This document shows positions 18,184 to 33,449 of a stretch of DNA of 64,000 nt, one piece after another (the first letter of the stretch is position 1; each line of letters begins with the position of its first letter). The translations under genes and the position numbers were made by a program. The stretch lies in assembly GCF_003290445.1 (NCBI RefSeq), contig NZ_CP021781.1, positions 372,001-436,000 on the forward strand, read 5' to 3'. This DNA comes from Francisella adeliensis (lineage in GTDB: Bacteria; Pseudomonadota; Gammaproteobacteria; Francisellales; Francisellaceae). The notes under the pieces are model-generated. The model saw only the letters and a list, made by a program, of their open reading frames with translations, was not told where the DNA came from and did no database searches.

Positions 18184-18672
18184 ATGGCACTTAGAATAGA
18201 GGACAAAAAGGCGATTGTTGCTGAAGTTGCTGAACAGGTATCCTCAGCATTGTCTGCAGCAGTAGCAGATTATCGTGGTTTAACAGTTAATGAAATGACT
18301 TCATTAAGAGTTGAAGCTCGTAAATCTGGAGTTTATTTAAGAGTTGTACGCAACAACTTAGCACGTTTAGCAATTAAAGGAACTGACTTTGAGTGTCTTG
18401 ATGACGCTTTAGTCGGTCCTCTTGTTCTTGCTCTTTCTATGGAATCGCCAGGCGCATCAGCTAAGCTATTCAAAAACTTCCAAAAAGACCATAAGTCTTT
18501 CGAAGTTAAGAATTTAGTTATGGAAGGTGAGTTATATGGTCCAGAGAAATTGGATGACTTTGCTAAAATTCCTACTAAGGATGAGGCTCTTGCAATATTG
18601 CTTAATGTTATGCAAGCGCCGGTTACTAAGCTTGCTAGAACTCTTAAAGAGGTTTCAATACAGGCTGAATAA
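18184..18672 (+). CDS. rplJ: 50S ribosomal protein L10
   Basis: Base of the L7/L12 stalk. It has 162 residues, close to the usual 165. It contains VADYRGLTVNEMTSLR and the RNA-binding VVRNNLARLA; the C-terminal helix binds L7/L12 dimers. A strong ribosome site (AAGGAG) precedes the ATG and an L10 leader lies upstream. rplL follows after 64 bases. Confidence 0.97.
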   Translation: MALRIEDKKAIVAEVAEQVSSALSAAVADYRGLTVNEMTSLRVEARKSGVYLRVVRNNLARLAIKGTDFECLDDALVGPLVLALSMESPGASAKLFKNFQKDHKSFEVKNLVMEGELYGPEKLDDFAKIPTKDEALAILLNVMQAPVTKLARTLKEVSIQAE

Positions 18673-18736
18673 CGGCTTGCTACTGTTGAAGATGGTAAAT
18701 AATATTAGTTGATAAATAAATAAAGGAGCTTATAAA

Positions 18737-19105
18737 ATGGCTATAACAAAAGAAGATATTTTAAACGCTGTTGCAGACATGAGTGTAATGGATGTATGTG
18801 ATTTAGTTTCAATGATGGAAGAGAAGTTTGGTGTATCTGCCGCTGCTGCTGTTGCAGTTGCTGGCCCTGCTGCTGCTGAAGCTGCAGAAGAGAAGACTGA
18901 CTTTGATGTTGTTTTAACTGGTGCTGGATCAAACAAAATTGCTGCTATTAAAGCGGTAAGAGCGGCAACTGGCTTAGGTCTTAAAGAAGCAAAAGCTGCT
19001 GTAGAAGGTACTCCTTTCACAGTAAAAGAAGGTGCTGCTAAAGAAGAAGCTGAAGAGCTTAAGAAGCAACTTGAAGAAGCTGGCGCTACTGTTGAGCTTA
19101 AATAA
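18737..19105 (+). CDS. rplL: 50S ribosomal protein L7/L12
   Basis: Stalk protein that recruits translation factors. It has 122 residues. The N-terminal dimerisation domain is followed by an Ala-rich hinge (about residues 35-52) and the C-terminal factor-binding domain with [20 protein letters not shown]. Ribosome site AAGGAG. Last ribosomal gene before rpoB. Confidence 0.98.
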   Translation: MAITKEDILNAVADMSVMDVCDLVSMMEEKFGVSAAAAVAVAGPAAAEAAEEKTDFDVVLTGAGSNKIAAIKAVRAATGLGLKEAKAAVEGTPFTVKEGAAKEEAEELKKQLEEAGATVELK

Positions 19106-19139
19106 GAATATTCTAGAAATTAGTTTTTAGAAATATAGG

Positions 19140-19165
19140 CTAGTGGTCATTAATTTGGCCCCTAG
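19140..19165 (+). promoter_or_regulatory. Hairpin in the rplL-rpoB gap, possible attenuator or RNase III site
   Basis: A 9-position stem with one mismatch (19140-19148 with 19157-19165) and an 8-base loop, without a good T-run. In E. coli the same gap holds an attenuator and a processing site that set the ribosomal protein to polymerase ratio; the equivalence here is inferred from position. Confidence 0.35.
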
Positions 19166-19312
19166 TCTTTCTAGTATTGAAAGATACATGTATTTAAGTC
19201 ACTAAATAGTGTCTAACTAAAAAGATAGTTTTAGTGGTTTAAATATAAATTGGTGCAAATATATTCGTATTTGCTTTTTGTTTTTTGTAAACAAAATCTT
19301 AAGGGTTTTTTG

Positions 19313-22300
19313 ATGTCTTACTCATACGCTGAGAAAAAAAGAATTCGTAAAGAGTTTGGGGTTTTACCTCATATTTTGGATGTTCCTTATTTACTTTCTA
19401 TACAGACAGAGTCTTATAAAAAGTTCCTTAATGCTGATAAAGCTAAAGGTAAAGTGCATTCCGGTTTAGAAACAGTGCTAAAACAGTCTTTTCCTGTTGA
19501 GAGCAAAAATGGTCAGTATGAACTTCATTATGTTGACTATCAAGTAGGTTTACCAACATTTGACGGAGATGAATGTCAAATTCGTGGAGCTACTTATGAT
19601 GCGCCTCTTAATGTGAAACTGAGATTGGTTGTATATAATAAAGAGGCACTTCCAAATGAAAAGGTTGTTGAAGATATTCGCGAAGAATATGTTTATATGG
19701 GTGATATCCCATTAATGACAACAAATGGTACTTTTATTATTAATGGTACTGAAAGAGTTGTGGTATCACAATTACATAGATCTCCTGGTGTATTCTTTAG
19801 TAAAGATGATTCAGAAGAAGGGGCTTTTTCTGCTCGCATAATTCCATACAGAGGTTCATGGTTGGACTTTGAATTTGACTCAAAAGGTATTGTATGGGCG
19901 CGTATAGATAGAAAGAGAAAGATATGTGCTACAGTTGTGTTAAAAGCTTTAGGTTTAACACAAGAAGATATACTTAAGTATTATTCTGATACTAAAACTA
20001 TCAAGATTGATTCAAAAGGTTTTGGTCTTAAGCTTGATAATCTTTCACAAATGAAAGGTGAAGTTCTTAAATTTGACATCTTTGATAAAGATGACAAGAT
20101 TTTAGTTAAGAAAAATAAAAAACTAACTACTAGAGATATTAAAAAGATTACAGATGCAGGTGTTGATTCAGCTGCTATTGATCTTGATCTAGTAAGTACG
20201 CTTCGTATTGCTAAAGACATGATAAATGAAGCAACGGGTGAAGTTATTGCATATGCAAACGATGATGTGACAGAGTCTTTATTGGAGAACTGTGTTACTA
20301 ATGGTATGCTTGAAATAGATGTTATAGATTTTATTACTACTGAAAGAGGTAGATATATATCTGATACGCTTAAGCATGATTTGACAAAAAACACTGATGA
20401 AGCTTTAGTTGAAATATATAAGGTATTAAGACCTGGTGATCCTCCAGCAGCAGCTTCTGTGAAGGCTTTGTTTGAAGGTTTGTTCTTTATCGAAAGTAGA
20501 TATAGTTTATCTGATATCGGTAGAATGAAACTAAATGCAAGACTTGGAAATGATTCAGTAGCTAAAGATGTGTATACGCTTGAAAACAGCGACATTATGG
20601 GCGTTCTTGAAGAGCTGATGAAGATTCGTGATGGTAAGGGCAGTGTTGATGATATTGATCACTTAGGCAACAGAAGAGTAAGATCTGTTGGTGAAATGGT
20701 TGAGAACCAATTTAGAGTTGGTTTATATAGAGTTGAAAAAGGTATCCGTGAAAGCATGACTTTAGTTAATAAAGAAAAGCTTATGCCTAAAGATATCGTA
20801 AACTCTAAACCAATTACAGCAGCTATCAAAGAATTCTTTACTTCTGGTGCATTGTCACAATTTATGGATCAAGATAATCCATTGTCAGAAGTTACGCATA
20901 AGCGTAGAATCTCAGCTTTAGGCCCAGGTGGTTTATCTAGAGATAGAGCAGGCTTTGAAGTGCGTGATGTACATGCTACTCACTATGGTAGATTATGTCC
21001 GATTGAAACTCCAGAGGGTCCAAATATTGGTCTAATTAACTCATTGGCAAGTTATGCTCGTGTAAATGATTATGGTTTCTTAGAAGCACCTTATAGAAAA
21101 GTTATAAACGGAAAAGTTACAGATAAAATAGAATATTTATCAGCAATTGATGAAGGTAATTTCGTAATTGCACAAGCTTCAACTAGGCTTGATGATAAAA
21201 ACCATTTTGTTGATGAGCTAATTCAGTGTCGTTCTGGTGGTGAAGCTATATTTACAGAATCAAGTCGTGTTCAGTACATGGATGTATCTGCAAAACAAAT
21301 GGTTTCAGCTGCTGCAGCATTAATCCCATTCCTTGAGCATGATGATGCTAACAGGGTACTAATGGGTGCAAACATGCAACGACAAGCTGTACCTACTCTA
21401 AAATCAGAGAAGCCAATGGTTGGTACTGGTATGGAGAAGATTGTTGCTAGAGATTCAGGTAACTGTATCGTTGCTAGAAACCCTGGTACTATTGCAGAAG
21501 TTGATTCAAATAGAATTGTAGTTAAGGTAAATACTAAAAAATCTAAGAATAATAACTTAGTAGATATTTATAGCTTAACTAAGTTCAAAAGATCAAACAA
21601 AAACACTTGTATCAATCAACGCCCAATAGTAAATATTGGTGATAAGATTGAAGCTGGTGATATATTAGCTGATGGTTTTGCTACTGACTTTGGTGAGTTG
21701 TCACTTGGTCATAACCTGATGGTTGCATTTATGCCATGGAATGGTTATAACTTTGAGGATTCAATTTTATTATCTGAAAGAATTGTAAAAGATGACAAGT
21801 ATACAAGTATCCATATTGAAGAGTTTACTTGTGTGGCTCGTGATACTAAGCTTGGCCCTGAAGAAATAACTTCAGATATTCCGAATGTGAGTGAATCTGG
21901 GCTATCTAAATTAGATGAGTCTGGTATTGTTCATATAGGTGCAAATGTAGAAGCTGGTGATATCTTAGTTGCTAAGATTACTCCTAAAGCTGAACAACAG
22001 TTAACTCCAGAAGAAAGACTTCTAAGAGCAATTTTTAATGAAAAAGCTTCAAACGTTGCTGATAGTTCATTAAGAATGCCAAGTAGTACTGGTGGTACTG
22101 TTATCGGAGTTCAAGTATTTGAAAACGATAAGGGTGGTAAGAGCCAAAGAGCATTAGAGATTGAAAAACAACTTATTGATAAAGCTCGTAAAGACTTTGA
22201 TGAAGAATTTGCAGTAATAGAATCTGTTGTAAGATCTTCTGTAGAAAAAGATATAGTTGGTTCTAAGATTTCTAAAGCAAAAGGGCTTAAAAAAGGCGCT

Positions 22301-23389
22301 ATTTTAACTAAAGAATTTTTAGAAACATTACCATTTTCAAAATGGTTGGAAATCTCTTTTGAAGATGAAAAGCTTGATGAAAAAGTTCGTAAAGCTCAAG
22401 AATACTATGATGAAGCAAAAATTGCTGTAGATGCTAAGTTTGAAACTAAGCGCCGTTCTATTATGCAGTCAAGTGAGCTTTCTCCTGGTGTGTTACAAAC
22501 TGTAAAAGTTTTTGTGGCTATCAAGAAGCGTATTCAGCCAGGTGATAAAATGGCTGGTCGTCATGGTAACAAAGGTGTGGTTTCACGCGTATTACCAATT
22601 GAAGATATGCCTTATATGGAAGATGGTACACCTGTAGATGTGTGTCTGAACCCATTAGGTATTCCTTCGCGGATGAACATCGGTCAGATACTTGAGGCTC
22701 ATATGGGTCTTGCTTCTTATGGTCTCGGTAAAAAGATTGAGAAAACTTTAGAGCAAACTAAAAAAGCTGATGATCTAAGAAAAACATTAGAAGAAGTTTA
22801 CAACACTGTAGGCGATAAGAAAGCAGATATTAAATCATTAAGTGACAGTGAAGTTATAGCTATGGCTGAAAACTTAACTGATGGTGTGCCAATTGCAACA
22901 CCAGTATTTGATGGTGCAAAAGAAGAAGATATTAAAGAGCTTCTAAAAATTGGTGGGTTTGCTAGTAATGGTCAGATGAAATTATTTGATGGTCGTACTG
23001 GTAAAGCATTTGATAGAGCTGTGACTGTTGGTTATATGTATATGCTTAAACTTGACCACTTGGTTGATGATAAGATGCATGCTAGATCAACAGGTTCATA
23101 TAGTCTTGTGACACAGCAACCATTAGGTGGTAAAGCACAGTTTGGTGGCCAAAGATTCGGTGAAATGGAGGTTTGGGCACTACAAGCATACGGTGCTGCT
23201 TATACGTTGAGAGAGATGTTAACTGTGAAGTCAGATGATATTACAGGTAGGTCTAAGATGTATAAGAATATCGTTGATGGTAAGTTGACTATGAATGTTG
23301 ATGTTCCAGAATCATTTAATGTACTAAGAAATGAAGTTAGAGCATTAGGTATTGATATGGACTTCGATCATTCGTCAGAGGAAGAATAA
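19313..23389 (+). CDS. rpoB: RNA polymerase beta subunit
   Basis: Catalytic subunit of RNA polymerase. The start is set at ATG 19313 ([16 protein letters not shown]), giving 1358 residues; the open frame reaches back to 19250, but the AAGGG ribosome site and protein length favour 19313. The rifampicin-binding cluster reads [13 protein letters not shown] then [13 protein letters not shown], with Gln516, Asp519, His529 and Ser534 matching the susceptible E. coli residues. [13 protein letters not shown] and the C-terminal [18 protein letters not shown] are intact. Confidence 0.99.
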   Translation: MSYSYAEKKRIRKEFGVLPHILDVPYLLSIQTESYKKFLNADKAKGKVHSGLETVLKQSFPVESKNGQYELHYVDYQVGLPTFDGDECQIRGATYDAPLNVKLRLVVYNKEALPNEKVVEDIREEYVYMGDIPLMTTNGTFIINGTERVVVSQLHRSPGVFFSKDDSEEGAFSARIIPYRGSWLDFEFDSKGIVWARIDRKRKICATVVLKALGLTQEDILKYYSDTKTIKIDSKGFGLKLDNLSQMKGEVLKFDIFDKDDKILVKKNKKLTTRDIKKITDAGVDSAAIDLDLVSTLRIAKDMINEATGEVIAYANDDVTESLLENCVTNGMLEIDVIDFITTERGRYISDTLKHDLTKNTDEALVEIYKVLRPGDPPAAASVKALFEGLFFIESRYSLSDIGRMKLNARLGNDSVAKDVYTLENSDIMGVLEELMKIRDGKGSVDDIDHLGNRRVRSVGEMVENQFRVGLYRVEKGIRESMTLVNKEKLMPKDIVNSKPITAAIKEFFTSGALSQFMDQDNPLSEVTHKRRISALGPGGLSRDRAGFEVRDVHATHYGRLCPIETPEGPNIGLINSLASYARVNDYGFLEAPYRKVINGKVTDKIEYLSAIDEGNFVIAQASTRLDDKNHFVDELIQCRSGGEAIFTESSRVQYMDVSAKQMVSAAAALIPFLEHDDANRVLMGANMQRQAVPTLKSEKPMVGTGMEKIVARDSGNCIVARNPGTIAEVDSNRIVVKVNTKKSKNNNLVDIYSLTKFKRSNKNTCINQRPIVNIGDKIEAGDILADGFATDFGELSLGHNLMVAFMPWNGYNFEDSILLSERIVKDDKYTSIHIEEFTCVARDTKLGPEEITSDIPNVSESGLSKLDESGIVHIGANVEAGDILVAKITPKAEQQLTPEERLLRAIFNEKASNVADSSLRMPSSTGGTVIGVQVFENDKGGKSQRALEIEKQLIDKARKDFDEEFAVIESVVRSSVEKDIVGSKISKAKGLKKGAILTKEFLETLPFSKWLEISFEDEKLDEKVRKAQEYYDEAKIAVDAKFETKRRSIMQSSELSPGVLQTVKVFVAIKKRIQPGDKMAGRHGNKGVVSRVLPIEDMPYMEDGTPVDVCLNPLGIPSRMNIGQILEAHMGLASYGLGKKIEKTLEQTKKADDLRKTLEEVYNTVGDKKADIKSLSDSEVIAMAENLTDGVPIATPVFDGAKEEDIKELLKIGGFASNGQMKLFDGRTGKAFDRAVTVGYMYMLKLDHLVDDKMHARSTGSYSLVTQQPLGGKAQFGGQRFGEMEVWALQAYGAAYTLREMLTVKSDDITGRSKMYKNIVDGKLTMNVDVPESFNVLRNEVRALGIDMDFDHSSEEE

Positions 23390-23447
23390 GCATCTATTAA
23401 AGCTACTTATTTTGTTATTATAAATATAAAGTATAGGAGAATTACCT

Positions 23448-26400
23448 GTGAATAACGGTATCCTACAGCAAGATTACAATGGTAAAAAGTTTGATATAAT
23501 CAAAATATCTTTAGCATCACCTGAGGTCGTAAGATCATGGTCACATGGTGAAGTTAAAAAACCTGAAACTATTAACTATAGAACATTTAAGCCTGAAAGA
23601 GATGGTTTATTCTGCGCTAAAATTTTTGGCCCAGTAAAAGATTATGAATGTCTTTGTGGTAAGTATAAAAGACTTAAGCATCGTGGTGTAGTTTGTGAGC
23701 GTTGTGGCGTAGAGGTCGAGCAAGCTAAAGTGCGTAGAGAGAGAATGGGTCATATTGATCTAGTTTGTCCTGTTGTACATATTTGGTACTTAAAATCCCT
23801 ACCATCAAGAATAGGCCTGTTTTTAGATATGCCTCTTAAAAATGTAGAGAAAGTTCTATATTTTGAGTCATATATAGTTACAGATCCTGGTATGACTCCA
23901 TTAGAAAAGAAACAACTTCTTACAGATGATGAGTATGCTGAAGCTTTAGAAAACTATGGTTATGAATTTGAAGCAGCAATGGGTGCTGAAGCAATCCGCG
24001 AGCTGTTATCAGAAACTGACATTGAAACTGAAATTGAAACTTTACAAGCGGAATATGAAGGAAGTAAATCCACTGCTAAAAGAGAAAAAGCAATTAAAAG
24101 AATTAGACTTCTTGAGACTTTCTTAGCATCTGGTAATAAACCTGAATGGATGGTAATGACAGTATTGCCTGTACTACCACCTGATTTAAGACCACTTGTA
24201 CCAATTGAAGGTGGTCGTTTTGCTACTTCTGATCTTAATGATCTTTATAGAAGAGTTATCAACAGAAATAACAGACTTAGAAAGCTAGTTGATCTTAACG
24301 CGCCAGATATTATTGTGCGTAATGAAAAGAGAATGCTACAAGAATCTGTAGATGCCTTACTAGATAATGGTAGACGCGGTAGAGCTGTAACAGGTTCTAA
24401 TAAGCGTCCACTTAAATCTTTAGCAGATATGATTAAAGGTAAGCAAGGTCGTTTCCGTCAAAACCTTTTAGGTAAGCGTGTTGACTATTCTGGTCGTTCG
24501 GTAATTACGGTAGGTCCTTCACTTAGGTTACATGAGTGTGGTTTACCTAAGAAGATGGCATTAGAATTGTTTAAACCATTTGTATACTCTAAGCTAAGAT
24601 TAGGTGGCTACGCTACTACTATCAAACAAGCTAAGCGTATGGTTGAGCTTGAAGAAGCTGTAGTATGGGATATTCTAGAAGTTGTGATTAATGAACATCC
24701 AGTACTTCTTAACCGTGCTCCTACACTTCATAGACTTGGTATTCAAGCATTTGAACCTAAGCTGATAGAAGGTAAAGCTATCCAGCTTCATCCATTAGTT
24801 TGTGCGGCATTTAACGCCGATTTCGATGGTGACCAAATGGCTGTACATGTACCTTTAACTGTAGAATCTCAGTTAGAGTCTCGTGTGTTGATGATGTCTA
24901 CAAATAATATCCTTTCTCCAGCATCTGGTCAGCCGATTATTACTCCTACACAGGATATTGTACTTGGATTGTACTATATTACTCGTGAAAAAGAGGGTGC
25001 TAAAGGCGAAGGTAAGTTATTTGCTAGTTATGATGATGTAGCAAGAGCGTATAATTCTGGTACTATTGAAATTCATACAAAAATTAAGCTAAGAATTGAT
25101 AGACAAGTTTTTGATACTAAAGGTAATACCTATAATGAAAAGGGTGTGGTAAATACTACTGTTGGTAGAGCTTTACTAATAAACATCTTACCAGATGGTA
25201 TATCTTTCTCATTCATAAACAAAGTTTTAGCTAAGAAAGAAATTTCTAAAGTAATTAACCAAGCATTTAGGGTATTAGGTGGTAAAGCTACTGTAGTTCT
25301 TGCTGATAAACTTATGTATGCTGGTTTCAAATACTCTACTATTTCAGGTATTTCTGTGGGTGTCAACGATATGACTATTCCAGATATTAAAGAAGCTAAA
25401 GTAGAAGCTGCTGAAGAAGAGATTAAACAAGTAACTGAACAATATCAGTCTTCATTAATTACTGAAAATGAAAGATATAACAACATCATTAACATTTGGA
25501 GCAAAGTCTCTGATGAGGTTGGCGCCTTGATGATGGATGAGATTTCTAAAGATACTATTACAATAAATGGTGAGAAAAAAGACATTGAGTCATTTAACTC
25601 TGTGTATATGATGGCTAATTCTGGTGCAAGGGGTTCTTATAACCAAATGCGTCAGTTAGCAGGTATGCGTGGATTGATGGCTAAACCAGATGGTACGATG
25701 ATCGAGACTGCTATTACTGCAAACTTTAGAGAAGGCTTGTCAGTACTTCAATACTTTACATCTACGCATGGTGCTCGTAAAGGTCTTGCCGATACAGCTC
25801 TTAAGACTGCTAACGCAGGTTACTTAACGCGTAGACTAGTAGATGTAGCTCAAGATTTAGTTATCATCGAAGAAGATTGTGGTACAGAAGACGGACTTAT
25901 GTTCTCAGCTATTGTTGAAGACGGTGAAGTTAAAGTACCTCTAGCTGAAAGAGCGTTAGGTAGAACTTTAGCTGCTGATGTTATCACTGAAAAAGGCGAT
26001 GTTTTATTAGAAGCAGGTACTTTACTTGATGAAAATCTTGTTGAGTTACTTGATGATAATGCTATTGATATGATCAAACTTAGATCGCCAATTAGCTGTA
26101 ATACTCGTCGTGGACTATGTGCTACTTGTTATGGTCGTGACTTGGCTCGTGAGAGAAAAGTAAACGTTGGTGAATCTGTAGGTGTAATCGCTGCCCAATC
26201 AATTGGTGAGCCAGGTACACAGCTTACAATGCGTACTTTCCATACAGGTGGTGCTGCATCACTTGGTGTTACAGTTTCTGACATCAAAGTTAAAACTGCA
26301 GGTAAGATTAAGCATAAAAACATCCGTACAGTTACAAATAAAGAAGGCAATGAGATTGTTATATCTCGTGCTGGTGAAATTATTGTATCAGATAGTATGG

Positions 26401-27701
26401 GTCGTATTCGTGAGCAACATAAGATCCCTATGGGTGCATCTTTACCATTAAAATCAGGTAAAGCAGTAGAAATAGGTGATGTAATTGCTACTTGGGATCC
26501 GCATGCTCAGCCGTTAATTACTGATGTTGCAGGTAAAATTGCAATGGAAGATATTATCGATGGTATTACTTCTAAGCATACTTATGATGATTTAACTGGT
26601 CAGCTAACTATTGAGATAACTTCTATTTCACAAAGAACTACAGCTAAAAACTTAAAGCCAGTAGTTAATGTTGTTGATGAAAAAGGTGAGGTTATTAAGT
26701 CTATATCTCTAGCTATTGGAGCAGTACTAAGTGTTGCGGATGATGCTATGGTTGATATAGGTGATGTAATTGCTAAGATTCCTTTAGAAGGCTCAAAAAA
26801 CAAAGATATTACTGGTGGTCTTCCACGAGTTGCTGAACTTTTTGAAGCTAGAAGACCTAAAGAAGCTGCAGTACTTTCACCTTGTGATGGTACAGTAAGA
26901 CTTGGTAATAGAGATACTAAAGAGAAGCAAAGAATCGAGCTTTTAGATAAAGATGGTCATCTTATTGATGAAATCTTAATGCACAAATCAAGACATTTAG
27001 TTGTGTTTGATGGTGAGAAAGTTGTTAAAGGCGATGTATTGGCTGATGGCCCTACTGATCCACATGATTTACTTAAGTACCGTGGTTTGAAAGCATTTGC
27101 TGATTATATAATGTTTGAAGCACAATCAGTTTACCGTATGCAAGGCGTTGTAATTAATGACAAGCATATTGAAACTATTGTTAGACAGATGATGAGAAAA
27201 GCTAAGGTTCTTGATCAAGGTGATAGTAAGTTTGTTAAGAATGAAGTTGCTGAGCTTGTTAGAATTTTCGAAGAGAATGACAAGCTTCGTAGTGAAGATA
27301 AGAAAGAAGTAACTTTTGAGCCTATGTTAATGGGTATTACAAGATCTTCTCTATCTACAGAATCATTCTTGTCAGCAGCATCTTTCCAAGAAACTACTAG
27401 AGTTCTTACAGAAGCTTCTATTCACTCTCAAGTGGATAACTTAAGAGGTCTTAAAGAGAATGTACTTATAGGTAGATTAATACCTACTGGTACAGGTCTT
27501 GCAGTAAGAAAAGAAACTGACAAAATTGAGAAAATGCGTGAAGAACTTGGGGTAGATGATAATCTACTACTTTCTGATGTGTCTTCTTCATTTGGTGTTA
27601 GTGAAAATTCTGCTGAAGAAGCTCAAGTAGAAGAAGAGAAAGACATCAATGAAGATATTGAAGAATCATTAAGAAATGCTCTTGAATCATTAGATTTCTA
27701 A
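23448..27701 (+). CDS. rpoC: RNA polymerase beta' subunit
   Basis: Active-site subunit of RNA polymerase, 1417 residues. N-terminal zinc ribbon [20 protein letters not shown] (near residue 70), clamp [10 protein letters not shown], and the catalytic loop [10 protein letters not shown] with Asp458, Asp460 and Asp462. The second zinc site is near residue 885 ([13 protein letters not shown]). The trigger-loop region [11 protein letters not shown] is present. GTG start with a good AGGAG ribosome site. It follows rpoB by 58 bases and ends in a terminator. Confidence 0.99.
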   Translation: MNNGILQQDYNGKKFDIIKISLASPEVVRSWSHGEVKKPETINYRTFKPERDGLFCAKIFGPVKDYECLCGKYKRLKHRGVVCERCGVEVEQAKVRRERMGHIDLVCPVVHIWYLKSLPSRIGLFLDMPLKNVEKVLYFESYIVTDPGMTPLEKKQLLTDDEYAEALENYGYEFEAAMGAEAIRELLSETDIETEIETLQAEYEGSKSTAKREKAIKRIRLLETFLASGNKPEWMVMTVLPVLPPDLRPLVPIEGGRFATSDLNDLYRRVINRNNRLRKLVDLNAPDIIVRNEKRMLQESVDALLDNGRRGRAVTGSNKRPLKSLADMIKGKQGRFRQNLLGKRVDYSGRSVITVGPSLRLHECGLPKKMALELFKPFVYSKLRLGGYATTIKQAKRMVELEEAVVWDILEVVINEHPVLLNRAPTLHRLGIQAFEPKLIEGKAIQLHPLVCAAFNADFDGDQMAVHVPLTVESQLESRVLMMSTNNILSPASGQPIITPTQDIVLGLYYITREKEGAKGEGKLFASYDDVARAYNSGTIEIHTKIKLRIDRQVFDTKGNTYNEKGVVNTTVGRALLINILPDGISFSFINKVLAKKEISKVINQAFRVLGGKATVVLADKLMYAGFKYSTISGISVGVNDMTIPDIKEAKVEAAEEEIKQVTEQYQSSLITENERYNNIINIWSKVSDEVGALMMDEISKDTITINGEKKDIESFNSVYMMANSGARGSYNQMRQLAGMRGLMAKPDGTMIETAITANFREGLSVLQYFTSTHGARKGLADTALKTANAGYLTRRLVDVAQDLVIIEEDCGTEDGLMFSAIVEDGEVKVPLAERALGRTLAADVITEKGDVLLEAGTLLDENLVELLDDNAIDMIKLRSPISCNTRRGLCATCYGRDLARERKVNVGESVGVIAAQSIGEPGTQLTMRTFHTGGAASLGVTVSDIKVKTAGKIKHKNIRTVTNKEGNEIVISRAGEIIVSDSMGRIREQHKIPMGASLPLKSGKAVEIGDVIATWDPHAQPLITDVAGKIAMEDIIDGITSKHTYDDLTGQLTIEITSISQRTTAKNLKPVVNVVDEKGEVIKSISLAIGAVLSVADDAMVDIGDVIAKIPLEGSKNKDITGGLPRVAELFEARRPKEAAVLSPCDGTVRLGNRDTKEKQRIELLDKDGHLIDEILMHKSRHLVVFDGEKVVKGDVLADGPTDPHDLLKYRGLKAFADYIMFEAQSVYRMQGVVINDKHIETIVRQMMRKAKVLDQGDSKFVKNEVAELVRIFEENDKLRSEDKKEVTFEPMLMGITRSSLSTESFLSAASFQETTRVLTEASIHSQVDNLRGLKENVLIGRLIPTGTGLAVRKETDKIEKMREELGVDDNLLLSDVSSSFGVSENSAEEAQVEEEKDINEDIEESLRNALESLDF

Positions 27702-27736
27702 ATCTTAAAATCTTTTATTTTCTTTGAATAATTATT

Positions 27737-27763
27737 AAAAGCCCAGTTTTCTGGGTTTTTTTG
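27737..27763 (+). terminator. Rho-independent terminator after rpoC
   Basis: A CCCAG/CTGGG core stem (27742-27746 with 27751-27755), extended by G-T and A-T pairs, a four-T loop and a run of seven T. Ends the rplKAJL-rpoBC transcript. The rest of the gap up to 27925 holds nothing recognised. Confidence 0.9.
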
Positions 27764-27925
27764 TTTTTGATACTTTGTATCTATTATTTATACTTGTAAA
27801 TAAAATGAGTGAATACATTCGACTACATTTAGTAACCATGAGGTTAAAGCTTTAGTTTATTATGTTCAGAGGTAAATAATTTCGATAAGCACTATAAGTT
27901 TGAGATGCAAGTTTAATTGAATAGC

Positions 27926-29434
27926 TTAGCTATAGCCTATGTATACGGCTACTATAATCATAAAAGAGCTTAGTGCCATAAGGTATAAGTAGAATTTAAA
28001 GATAAATTTTAACCATACACCGTAAGGTATTTTTGCAACACCAAGTACAGCCATTAAGGTTGCTGATGTTGGCATTAGACAATGAGTCCAACCATCACCT
28101 AATTGAAATGCTAAAACAGCAATTTGTCGACTTATACCAGTTAAATCTGCTAGAGGTGACATAATAGGCATTGTTAAGGCTGCTTGACCAGAGCCTGAAG
28201 TTATAAAGAAATTAAATATTGATTGGAAGTAAAACATTCCAAGAGCAGAAACATATTCATTTGTACCGGAAATGCTTTTACTTGCATATTCTAGCAGTGT
28301 ATTTAGCATAGTATAATCTTTTGGGTTTGATCCACCCATTAGATATATAAGGCCGTAAGCAAACGAGATGATTAAGCAAACTGGTAATAAATCTTTGGCA
28401 CCTTCTTTAAAGGCGTTTATGGCTGTTGATAGTGTCATACCATTTACTTTACCAACTACAGCTAGAAAACCTGTGACTAGACCAAGAATAGTAAATAAAG
28501 TAGCTATTTGTGGGATGTAGTAACCTAGTTTTACTACACCATAGACTAGCCATATAATTGTTATAAAGAGACTTAATAATATCAGCCATGAGTAAGTGCA
28601 TATTTTCTGAGTTTGTTCTAAACTATAATCACTAGAATCTCTATAGACATTATCATGCTGATACATTGGAGATAGTGATGGTTTTTTTTGTATTCTCAAA
28701 GCATAAAATACAGTAAAAATTGATATTGAAAGAGTAAAAATAAGCCAAAGAATTATTCTAAATAAGCTTCCTGATAGAATTGGTATTTGCGCTATACCTT
28801 GGGCAATACTCACAGAGAAAGGATTCATCCACGATGTTGCAAAACCAATCTGAGTAGCCAGATAAATTGCTAGTGTACAGGTTATTGCATCAAAGCCAAT
28901 AAGAACAAATATTGGAACTAAAAGCATAATGAAAGGGATAGTTTCTTCACCCATGCCAAAAACAGCACCACCTAATGAAAAAATGAAGCATAAAGCAGGA
29001 AGTAAAAAGATTTTGTTATTTTGAAATTTACTGACTACTCTCAAGATTGATTGATCGATTACTTTTGTTTTTAATAGTACGCCAAATGAGCCTCCTATGA
29101 TCAACAGGAATGCAATAATTGAAATAGCACCACCATCTCTAGATCCTGAGGTTAACCCTTCATATACGAAATTTGTAAATCCTTTTTCTGAATCATTAGC
29201 TGAAAATACTTTTACTGGAGACGTTTTAGGATTATTACTTGAATCGACTTTGAATTGGAAACTATTTGCTAACAAGACTTCCTTTGAGAGTGTCTGTCCA
29301 TTAGACTGATATTTGATGGTTTGAGTATCAAATTTTCCGACAGGAACAAAATAACTAGTGATGGAAACTAATATTGCCATACAAAAGAGTATCAGCAATG
29401 TATCTGGCATTTTTATAGTTTTTGATTTGCTCAT
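27926..29434 (-). CDS. YfcC/DcuC-family membrane carrier
   Basis: A 502-residue inner-membrane protein with about twelve hydrophobic segments, of the YfcC branch of the DcuC-like family of C4-dicarboxylate or basic amino-acid carriers. It contains GMGEETIPFIMLLVPIF, TSWMNPFSVSIAQGIAQIP and, late, SGSGQAALTMPIMSPLADL, the polar loop typical of the ion-transporter fold. A polar loop near residues 35-90 is probably periplasmic. It is alone on the minus strand between rpoC and the glycosyltransferases. The substrate cannot be told; amino acid or dicarboxylate uptake is likely. Confidence 0.8.
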   Translation of the reverse strand: MSKSKTIKMPDTLLILFCMAILVSITSYFVPVGKFDTQTIKYQSNGQTLSKEVLLANSFQFKVDSSNNPKTSPVKVFSANDSEKGFTNFVYEGLTSGSRDGGAISIIAFLLIIGGSFGVLLKTKVIDQSILRVVSKFQNNKIFLLPALCFIFSLGGAVFGMGEETIPFIMLLVPIFVLIGFDAITCTLAIYLATQIGFATSWMNPFSVSIAQGIAQIPILSGSLFRIILWLIFTLSISIFTVFYALRIQKKPSLSPMYQHDNVYRDSSDYSLEQTQKICTYSWLILLSLFITIIWLVYGVVKLGYYIPQIATLFTILGLVTGFLAVVGKVNGMTLSTAINAFKEGAKDLLPVCLIISFAYGLIYLMGGSNPKDYTMLNTLLEYASKSISGTNEYVSALGMFYFQSIFNFFITSGSGQAALTMPIMSPLADLTGISRQIAVLAFQLGDGWTHCLMPTSATLMAVLGVAKIPYGVWLKFIFKFYLYLMALSSFMIIVAVYIGYS

Positions 29435-29615
29435 TTATTTTGATTCAATCTATATTCATTCTAGTATTTATACTACCATTAATCATCTGTATCAAGACTT
29501 ACTCGAGTTTAAGTTTAATTATGTAAATATTGAGCACTTAAGTTTAAAAATTTATTATGTATCATATATATATGTATGCGATAATGAATATTATATTCCT
29601 TATAAAACTTTTTGT

Positions 29616-30692
29616 ATGAATTGTTTGAAAACTTTGAAAAACCTATTTTGTCAAAAGAAAGAGCCTGAAATAAAAGAAAATACTTTTATAGTTTGGGAAC
29701 CATGCTCAAGTAGCCATGCTGAAATTGTTCCTGGATTCGCAAAGTATTTGCTTGAGTTAGGCTTCCATGTCTCTATATTAGTAACCCCGGAAAGATATGA
29801 TGAAGGACTTTTTTGTCGCTTTGAAAATGAGAATATTTCATATAATGTGATGACACAAAAACAGATCAGAAAATTTTTCTTAAATAATGAGATTAGTAAT
29901 GTTAAAGGCATTTTAGTTACTACTCTTGGTAAACTTAGCACTCAAGATATTGAATCAGCATACAAAAGTTTTCATCCTAATGTAGATAAATCAAAAATAT
30001 TTTTTGTTGAGCATGAGATTGATAAGTTAGTCGATAATGGAAAGTTAAAGGAATCAATAATTACACTGCGTGAAATCGACTATAAAGGCGCTAAGACAAC
30101 TGTTGTAAACCCTCATTATTTTGGAGTTATAAAGTCAAACCTTAAAAATGAAACTACTAATTTTGTCACAATTGGCGAGCTCTCTGAAAAAAGAAAGAAT
30201 ACTAAAATCCTTGTGGATGCAGTAAGTGATATGGTTACTAAAGGGTTTACTAACTTTAAAGTTACGGTTATTGGTAAAGGTAAACTTTCTAGTTTACCTC
30301 AAAGTTTGCGACAATATTTTGATATTAAAGGTAGACTGAACTTTGATGAGATGTATGATCAAATAGAAAAGGCTGATTTTATTCTTTCAGCATATGAAAA
30401 CACTGATATTCACAGAAAATATATAACAGTAAAAACTAGTGGGACATTTCAGCTAGTTTATGGTTTTTTAAAGCCTATTATTATTCGGACTGAATTTGCT
30501 GAAATTAATGGTTTTGATGATCAAAACAGTCTTATATACAGTGACGATAGCGAGTATTCATTAGAAATGATAAGAGCTATTGAGATGACTCAAGAAAACT
30601 ATAGAAATATGCAAAACAAACTTGATGAATATGCTTCACAGCTTTTTCTATCATCAAAAGACAATTTACAGAAATTAATAGCTAAAAAGTGA
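29616..30692 (+). CDS. Glycosyltransferase (GT4-like)
   Basis: A 358-residue soluble protein of the GT-B type. The N-terminal half lacks a clear family motif apart from VWEPCSSSHAEIVPG. The C-terminal half has TIGELSEKRKNTKILVDAV, KVTVIGKGKL, then a nucleotide-sugar region with KTSGTFQLVYGFLKPII and GFDDQNSLIY, as in group 1 transferases. Start chosen at ATG 29616; the frame stays open far upstream, but that part overlaps the divergent carrier gene and resembles no protein. A second transferase follows after 18 bases, so the two probably extend one surface glycan. Confidence 0.75.
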   Translation: MNCLKTLKNLFCQKKEPEIKENTFIVWEPCSSSHAEIVPGFAKYLLELGFHVSILVTPERYDEGLFCRFENENISYNVMTQKQIRKFFLNNEISNVKGILVTTLGKLSTQDIESAYKSFHPNVDKSKIFFVEHEIDKLVDNGKLKESIITLREIDYKGAKTTVVNPHYFGVIKSNLKNETTNFVTIGELSEKRKNTKILVDAVSDMVTKGFTNFKVTVIGKGKLSSLPQSLRQYFDIKGRLNFDEMYDQIEKADFILSAYENTDIHRKYITVKTSGTFQLVYGFLKPIIIRTEFAEINGFDDQNSLIYSDDSEYSLEMIRAIEMTQENYRNMQNKLDEYASQLFLSSKDNLQKLIAKK

Positions 30693-30710
30693 TTTAAAGG
30701 TATTAAAATA

Positions 30711-33366
<2,656 letters not shown>

Positions 33367-33386
33367 TGAATTATAAGCTTGTTGTT

Positions 33387-33416
33387 TTGATATTTCATAA
33401 ATAATAATGCTATAAT
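33387..33416 (+). promoter_or_regulatory. Candidate promoter of ndk
   Basis: TTGATA (33387-33392), an 18-base spacer and a consensus TATAAT (33411-33416) preceded by TGC, giving an extended -10. It lies 34 bases before the ndk ATG. Confidence 0.6.
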
Positions 33417-33449
33417 TTGATTTAACTAAATACAGGAGAATAAAATAAA

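Noticed and set aside
19981-20595. A 204-codon open frame antisense to rpoB
   Set aside because: It lies wholly inside rpoB, has low-complexity Ser/Leu composition and no ribosome site; a shadow of biased codon use.
27780-27925. Short ATG frames in the rpoC-carrier gap
   Set aside because: The longest is 16 codons with no ribosome site; nothing else is recognisable there.
29358-29615. Upstream extension of the glycosyltransferase frame
   Set aside because: It would overlap the divergent carrier gene, is AT-rich Tyr/Ile sequence and matches no protein; ATG 29616 is preferred.
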